Source: Gammaproteobacteria bacterium (GTDB lineage Bacteria > Pseudomonadota > Gammaproteobacteria > Steroidobacterales > Steroidobacteraceae). From it: a DNA stretch of 38,033 nt. The stretch covers positions 1-38,033 of the forward strand of contig DAHXNE010000048.1 in assembly GCA_027366635.1 (NCBI GenBank), given 5' to 3'. Below are positions 32,341 to 38,033 of the stretch, piece after piece (within the stretch, counting starts at the first letter, position 1; every line of letters begins with the position of its first letter). The notes beneath the pieces were generated by a model. The model did not search any database and was not told where the DNA came from. It was given only the letters and a program-made list of their open reading frames with translations. Made by a program: the position numbers and the translations under genes.

Positions 32341-32931
32341 ATGACGACTACCGAACTGCCGATGGTCTACCTCGTGCGCCACGGCGAGACGCCCTGGAGC
32401 CTTACCGGGCAGCACACCGGCTTGACCGATTTGCCGCTGACCGAGCACGGCGAGCAGGTTGCGCGCGAGCTCGCGCCGCGGCTGCAGGCTGTGCCCTTCG
32501 CGTTGGTGTTGACCAGTCCGCTGCGGCGCGCGGCGCGTACCTGCGAACTGGCGGGCTTCGCCGCCGCGGCGCGCACGGACCGGGATCTGTGCGAGTGGAA
32601 CTACGGGGCCTACGAGGGCCGGCGTACGGCGGAGATCCGCGCCGAGCGGCCCGGCTGGGAGCTGTTTCGCGACGGCTGTCCGGACGGAGAGACCGCCGCC
32701 GACGTCGCGGCTCGTGCCGATCGTGTGCTCGCCCGGGTGCGTGCCGCGCCCGGCAACGCCTTGCTGTTCTCTAGCGGCCACATGCTGCGGGTGTTGGCAG
32801 CGCGCTGGCTAGAACTGGCGCCGCAGTCCGGGCGGCTGCTGCAGCTCAGCACCGCCAGCGTGAGCATGCTCGGTTACGAGCACGGGCCGGATGAGCCGGT
32901 GGTGCACCTCTGGAACGAATCGCGCCGTTGA
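32341..32931 (+). CDS. histidine phosphatase superfamily protein (phosphoglycerate mutase-like)
   Basis: 196 residues with the branch-1 histidine phosphatase signature LVRHGETPWSLTGQHTGLTDLPLTEHG (phospho-acceptor His in RHG). The second half carries CEWNYGAYEGRRTAEI, the catalytic Glu region PDGETAADVAARADRV, and the second His in LLFSSGHMLRVLAARWL. It hydrolyses a small phosphoester; sugar phosphates are plausible given the following operon, but CobC- or GpmB-type functions cannot be excluded. The ATG at 32341 gives the family start; the same frame is open for about 60 codons upstream and looks partly gene-like (see findings). It is separated from the tal operon by 290 bp with its own promoter-like boxes. 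Confidence 0.9.
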   Translation: MTTTELPMVYLVRHGETPWSLTGQHTGLTDLPLTEHGEQVARELAPRLQAVPFALVLTSPLRRAARTCELAGFAAAARTDRDLCEWNYGAYEGRRTAEIRAERPGWELFRDGCPDGETAADVAARADRVLARVRAAPGNALLFSSGHMLRVLAARWLELAPQSGRLLQLSTASVSMLGYEHGPDEPVVHLWNESRR

Positions 32932-32947
32932 TCGTGCGCGGGCGGTC

Positions 32948-33223
32948 TGACGGGCGGTGCGCAATTGTGCTATCCTACAAAGTGTACGACGTGGAGCCGG
33001 ATGATCTTCGGCCAACACCGCCTTGCGGTCGGGTAGGCGGCCAACGATCGGTGCGGACCGGCTGGTCGGGCCGACCTTGCCGCCACGGAGGGCCGGTGCG
33101 ACGGATCTGACGGCGCCCGCAGCGATCATCCCGATCCAATGAAACGACTCCTCCTGCGAGTACGCCGCCGGTCGGGAACGCCGGCGGAGCCGCGCTTCTG
33201 CGAATTGAGACGGAGATGACACG
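32948..33223 (+). promoter_or_regulatory. promoter and long structured leader of the tal-zwf operon
   Basis: TGACGG (32948-32953), 17 bases, then TATCCT (32971-32976) make a plausible promoter; transcription would start near 32983 and leave an untranslated leader of about 240 bases. The leader is rich in pairing segments, including GGTCGG-G-CCGACC (around 33067-33079) and a perfect 7-bp stem CCGCCGG...CCGGCGG (33165-33171 with 33181-33187), about 36 bases before the transaldolase ATG. I recognise no known riboswitch class and no leader peptide of note. Confidence 0.45.
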
Positions 33224-34309
33224 ATGAAAGCGACGCAGCTACTGCATCAGTTTGGACAGAGCATCTGGCTCGACAACATCACGCGTGATCTACTCGACAG
33301 CGGCACGCTGCGGCGCTACATCACCGAGCTGTCGGTAACCGGCTTGACCTCGAATCCAACGATCTTCGACCACGCGTTGAAGAACAGCGCCGCATATGAC
33401 GACTCGATCCGCGCCGAGCTCAAGGCGGGGCGCAAGGGCGAGGCGCTGTTTTTCAATCTGGCGCTCCAGGACATCACGCGGGCCGCGGATGAATTCCGTC
33501 CGACGTTCGAGCGCACCAACGGAGTCGACGGCTGGGTGTCGCTCGAGGTCTCCCCGCAGCTCGCCTACGACACCGACAAGACCATCGCGGCGGCCAAGGC
33601 GTTGCATGCGCAGGCCCACCGGCCGAATCTGTTCATCAAGATCCCGGGCACCAAGGCGGGACTGCCGGCCATCGAGGCGGCGATCTTCGCCGGTATTCCC
33701 GTCAACGTGACGCTGCTGTTCTCGCGCGAGCAATACCTGGCGGCCGCCGAAGCGTATCTGCGCGGCATCGAGCGGCGGGTCGCCGCGGGACTGAACCCCG
33801 ATGTTGGCTCGGTGGCATCGGTGTTCATCAGCCGCTGGGATGTGGCGATCGCCGGCAAGACGCCGGCGGAGCTGACCAACCGACTCGGCATCGCCATCGC
33901 CGGGCGCACCTACCGCGCGGCTCAGCAGCTGTTGTTCTCGGCGCGCGCGCGGCGCTTGTATAACGCCGGGGCGCGGCCGCAGCGGTTGCTCTGGGCCAGC
34001 ACCGGCACCAAGGATCCCAAGGCCGACCCGGCTCTGTACGTCAACGCGCTGGCGGCACCGTTCACTGTCAATACCATACCCGAGGCCACGCTCAAGTCTG
34101 TGGCGGAACGTAGCGAGATCGGCGCCGGCATGGCCGAGGACGGCGGCGATTGCGAGCAGGTGCTGGCGCGATTTGCCCAGGCCGGCGTCGACGTGCTCGC
34201 GCTCGCCGAGCGGTTGCAGGAGGAGGGCGCCGCGGCGTTCGTAAAGTCCTGGCAGGAGCTGCTCGCGGTCATCGCCTCGAAGAGTTCGGCGCTGGGTGCG
34301 GCGGCCTGA
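33224..34309 (+). CDS. tal: transaldolase
   Basis: 361 residues of the longer transaldolase type used by actinobacteria and some proteobacteria (as in Tal-Pgi fusion proteins). It exchanges dihydroxyacetone units between sedoheptulose-7-phosphate and glyceraldehyde-3-phosphate. The Schiff-base Lys139 lies in NLFIKIPGTKAGLPAIE; SNPTIFDHAL near the N terminus, PVNVTLLFSREQY, SVFISRWD and LLWASTGTKDP are family signatures. The purine-rich stretch GAGACGGAG about ten bases before the ATG can serve as ribosome-binding site. It is the first gene of the operon tal-glk-pgi-gnd-zwf; five bases separate it from the glucokinase gene. Confidence 0.95.
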   Translation: MKATQLLHQFGQSIWLDNITRDLLDSGTLRRYITELSVTGLTSNPTIFDHALKNSAAYDDSIRAELKAGRKGEALFFNLALQDITRAADEFRPTFERTNGVDGWVSLEVSPQLAYDTDKTIAAAKALHAQAHRPNLFIKIPGTKAGLPAIEAAIFAGIPVNVTLLFSREQYLAAAEAYLRGIERRVAAGLNPDVGSVASVFISRWDVAIAGKTPAELTNRLGIAIAGRTYRAAQQLLFSARARRLYNAGARPQRLLWASTGTKDPKADPALYVNALAAPFTVNTIPEATLKSVAERSEIGAGMAEDGGDCEQVLARFAQAGVDVLALAERLQEEGAAAFVKSWQELLAVIASKSSALGAAA

Positions 34310-34314
34310 CCGTC

Positions 34315-35027
34315 ATGAGGGTGCTCGCGGTCGATGTCGGCGGTACGCATGTGAAGATTCTCGCCACGGGCGAGACCGAGAAGCGTGAGTTCGAGTCCGG
34401 CCCGACGCTGACGGCCCGGCAGATGGTTGCGCGTGTGAAGCGCCTGGCGCGCGGCTGGCGCTACGAGGCGGTCTCGATCGGCTATCCAGGGCCGGTCGTG
34501 CACGATCGCGTGATGGCCGAGCCGCACAATCTCGGCGCCGGCTGGGTGGGATTCGATTTCGCGCGCGCCTTCGGCTGTCCGGTGCGCGTCGTCAACGATG
34601 CGGCGATGCAGGCTCTCGGCAGCTACCGCGGCGGCAGGATGCTGTTCCTCGGACTCGGTACCGGTCTTGGCACCGCGCTCATCGTCGACGGCCTGGTCGA
34701 GCCGATGGAGATCGGCCATCTGCCGTATCTGAAGCATACTTACGAGGACTACGTCAGCGATCGGGCGCTCGATCGCATGGGGAAGAAGAAATGGCGCAAG
34801 CACGTCGCCGACGTCGTCAAGCGGCTTGCAACGGCGCTCGAGCCCGATGATGTCGTCATCGGCGGCGGCAACGTCCGGCACCTGAAGACGCTGCCACCGC
34901 ACTGCCGAGCGGGTGACAACGCCAACGCTTTCAAGGGTGGATTCGCACTGTGGGAAAAGGCGGCCGAGGCGCGCGGCAAGCGCGGGCGGCGCCCGGCCGG
35001 GGGACGGAGCAAGCGGGGGAATCGGCC

Positions 35028-35031
<4 letters not shown>
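34315..35031 (+). CDS. ROK-family glucokinase, polyphosphate-glucokinase-like
   Basis: 238 residues. The phosphate-binding loop [16 protein letters not shown] opens the chain; the central [37 protein letters not shown] carries the catalytic Asp and second glycine-rich loop. [29 protein letters not shown] replaces the zinc-binding CxCGxxGCxE segment of typical ROK sugar kinases; the EIGHxPY form and short length resemble polyphosphate glucokinases of actinobacteria. It phosphorylates glucose using polyphosphate and possibly ATP. The C-terminal ~20 residues are a Lys/Arg-rich tail. The TGA overlaps the pgi ATG (ATGA), so translation is coupled. The phosphoryl donor is inferred from resemblance. 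Confidence 0.85.
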
Positions 35032-36671
<1,640 letters not shown>

Positions 36672-36756
36672 GCCTCCCGAGCGGTCTCGTGGCACCGCCT
36701 GGGCGGCGCGCGCGGCGCGGCTCATTTGTCGCTATGCAAGTATTAAGGAGCGATTC

Positions 36757-37776
36757 ATGCAACTTGGAATGATTGGCCTTGGGCGCATGGGCGCAAACAT
36801 GGTGCGGCGACTGCTGCAAGGTGGCCACGAATGCGTGGTGTTCGATCGCTCGGCGGCCGCAGTCGCCGAGCTGGTCAAGGAGAAGGCGACCGGCGCCGCT
36901 TCGCTCGCCGAACTGGTGCAGAAGTTGGCGGCGCCGCGGGCGGTGTGGCTGATGGTGCCGGCGGCGGCGGTCGACGCCACGCTGGCGGAACTGGTGCCGT
37001 TGCTCGGCAAGGGCGATATCGTCATCGATGGCGGCAATTCCTACTACATCGACGACATCCGCCGGGCCCGGAGCCTGGCTGAGAAGGGCATCGAGTACGT
37101 GGACGTGGGTACCAGCGGCGGCGTCTGGGGCCGCGAGCGCGGCTATTGCATGATGATCGGCGGGGGCGACGCGGCGGTGAAGCGCCTCGACCCGCTGCTG
37201 GCGCGGCTTGCGCCCGGCGTCGGCACGATCGCGCGTACGGCGGGGCGCTCGGGGCCGCCGAGCGCTGCCGAGCAGGGCTATCTGCACTGCGGACCCAACG
37301 GCGCCGGTCATTTCGTCAAGATGGTCCACAACGGCATCGAGTACGGCATCATGGCCGCGTATGCTGAGGGCCTCGGCATTCTACGCGCGGCCAATGTCGG
37401 CCTGCGGGGCAACGAGGAGGTGGATGCGGAGACCACGCCGCTGCGCGATCCGGACAACTACAAGTATGAATTGAACCTGACGGACATCGCCGAGGTCTGG
37501 CGGCGTGGCAGCGTGATCGCCTCTTGGCTGCTCGACCTCACGGCCGATGCGCTGCAGCACGACCCGACGCTGGCGAAGTTTACCGGCCACGTGTCCGATT
37601 CGGGCGAGGGACGCTGGACGATCAAGGCGGCAATCGACGAAGGGCAGCCGGCGCCGGTGCTCACCACCGCGCTCTACGAGCGCTTCAGCTCGCGCGGCGA
37701 GGCGGACTTCCAGGCGAAGATTCTCTCGGCCATGCGCTTCGAGTTTGGTGGCCACCTCGAGAAACCGGCGAAATAG
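36757..37776 (+). CDS. gnd: 6-phosphogluconate dehydrogenase, decarboxylating, short (NAD-type) form
   Basis: 339 residues, shorter than the ~470-residue E. coli enzyme and typical of the YqeC/GndA-like short form that often prefers NAD+. The Rossmann opening MQLGMIGLGRMGANMVRRL is followed by DRSAAAV, an acidic residue where NADP-specific enzymes carry Asn-Arg. The substrate loop is VDVGTSGGVWGRERGYCMMIGG, and the catalytic Lys lies in GAGHFVKMVHNGIEYG. It converts 6-phosphogluconate to ribulose-5-phosphate and CO2. An AAGGAG nine bases before the ATG supports the start. The 85-bp gap after pgi contains a short AT-richer segment that may hold an internal promoter. Confidence 0.93.
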   Translation: MQLGMIGLGRMGANMVRRLLQGGHECVVFDRSAAAVAELVKEKATGAASLAELVQKLAAPRAVWLMVPAAAVDATLAELVPLLGKGDIVIDGGNSYYIDDIRRARSLAEKGIEYVDVGTSGGVWGRERGYCMMIGGGDAAVKRLDPLLARLAPGVGTIARTAGRSGPPSAAEQGYLHCGPNGAGHFVKMVHNGIEYGIMAAYAEGLGILRAANVGLRGNEEVDAETTPLRDPDNYKYELNLTDIAEVWRRGSVIASWLLDLTADALQHDPTLAKFTGHVSDSGEGRWTIKAAIDEGQPAPVLTTALYERFSSRGEADFQAKILSAMRFEFGGHLEKPAK

Positions 37777-37796
37777 GCGCAGCAACGGAGGCTCAC

Positions 37797-38033
37797 ATGA
37801 ACGAAACCCACAGCGACGCGCTGGTATTCTTCGGGGCGACCGGCGACCTGGCTTTCAAGAAGGTCTTTCCGGCGCTGCAGGCGATGATCAAGCGCGGCAC
37901 GCTCACCGTGCCGGTGATCGCAGTGGCCAAGGCCGGATGGGGCATCGAGCAGCTGCGGGAACGCGCGCGCGCGAGTCTGCAGCAGCACGGTGGCGGCGTC
38001 GATCCGCAGGCATTCGCGAAACTCACCGCGCTC
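37797..38033 (+). CDS. zwf: glucose-6-phosphate 1-dehydrogenase, N-terminal part (partial)
   Basis: The window ends after 79 codons. The product starts MNETHSDALVFFGATGDLAFKKVFPALQ, with the GxxGDLxxKK nucleotide-binding motif of G6PD (usually GATGDLAxRKL; here F-K-K). Later conserved parts (RIDHYLGK) are beyond the window. It lies 20 bp behind gnd, with CGGAGG seven bases before the ATG. It would feed 6-phosphogluconolactone into the oxidative pentose-phosphate route; 6-phosphogluconolactonase is probably encoded just outside. Confidence 0.92.
   Translation, partial: MNETHSDALVFFGATGDLAFKKVFPALQAMIKRGTLTVPVIAVAKAGWGIEQLRERARASLQQHGGGVDPQAFAKLTAL

Overview
The window reads as chromosome of a GC-rich proteobacterium, most likely a gammaproteobacterium of the Xanthomonadales/Nevskiales/Steroidobacter type. 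This rests on strong G/C bias at third codon positions, close gene packing, and proteins that resemble that group (PEP carboxylase, BkdA, patatin autotransporter, SYLF lipoprotein, PrpBCD). The lineage is an inference. I found no rRNA, tRNA, CRISPR array, intact insertion sequence or phage gene.

Layout. 1-4.4 kb: end of an APC permease overlapping agmatine deiminase (+), then a pirin/hydroxyaspartate-type ammonia-lyase pair (-) and a beta-hydroxyacid dehydrogenase (+). 4.5-11.3 kb: envelope and small proteins, namely a membrane-anchored TPR protein, a patatin-type (type Vd) autotransporter, MsrA, a small membrane protein, a decayed tandem paralogue beside an intact secreted protein, and a SYLF protein. 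11.4-14.6 kb: a PEP-carboxylase-like gene with a GNAT gene 7 bp behind it (-). 14.9-15.9 kb: a Xre/RES toxin-antitoxin module with its own promoter. 16.1-20.6 kb: apt, nitroreductase, a Gly/Trp-rich lipoprotein and a GH15 glucoamylase. 20.9-25.8 kb: a YciH/SUI1 factor, a branched-chain 2-oxoacid dehydrogenase operon (E1alpha-E1beta-E2, no E3) and a 2OG-oxygenase-like protein. 25.8-27.6 kb: a gene-poor stretch around a SlyD-type isomerase. 27.6-32.1 kb: a methylcitrate-cycle operon (prpC-prpD-prpB) divergent from a LysR regulator. 32.3-38.0 kb: a histidine phosphatase, then tal - polyphosphate-type glucokinase - pgi - gnd - zwf (cut by the window end), a glucose-6-phosphate/pentose-phosphate operon.

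The metabolic theme is coherent. BkdAB breaks down branched-chain oxoacids, which feed propionyl-CoA into the methylcitrate cycle, while glucoamylase products can enter the glucokinase/Pgi/Gnd/Zwf block.

Most unusual points. (1) The PEP-carboxylase-like protein keeps a full 905-codon frame but has lost several signature residues of the active site. (2) Two copies of a ~265-bp non-coding repeat, about 89% identical over 226 gap-free bp, lie in the same orientation just upstream of two unrelated genes. Each carries the same -35/17 bp/-10 promoter reading into the gene and two invariant hairpins, so they look like a mobile or conserved leader element. (3) A truncated paralogue is visible directly in front of the secreted protein at 9.8 kb. 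(4) An inverted repeat brackets a gene-less block at 25.9-26.4 kb. All of this comes from reading the sequence by eye; family comparisons are from memory, not from database searches.
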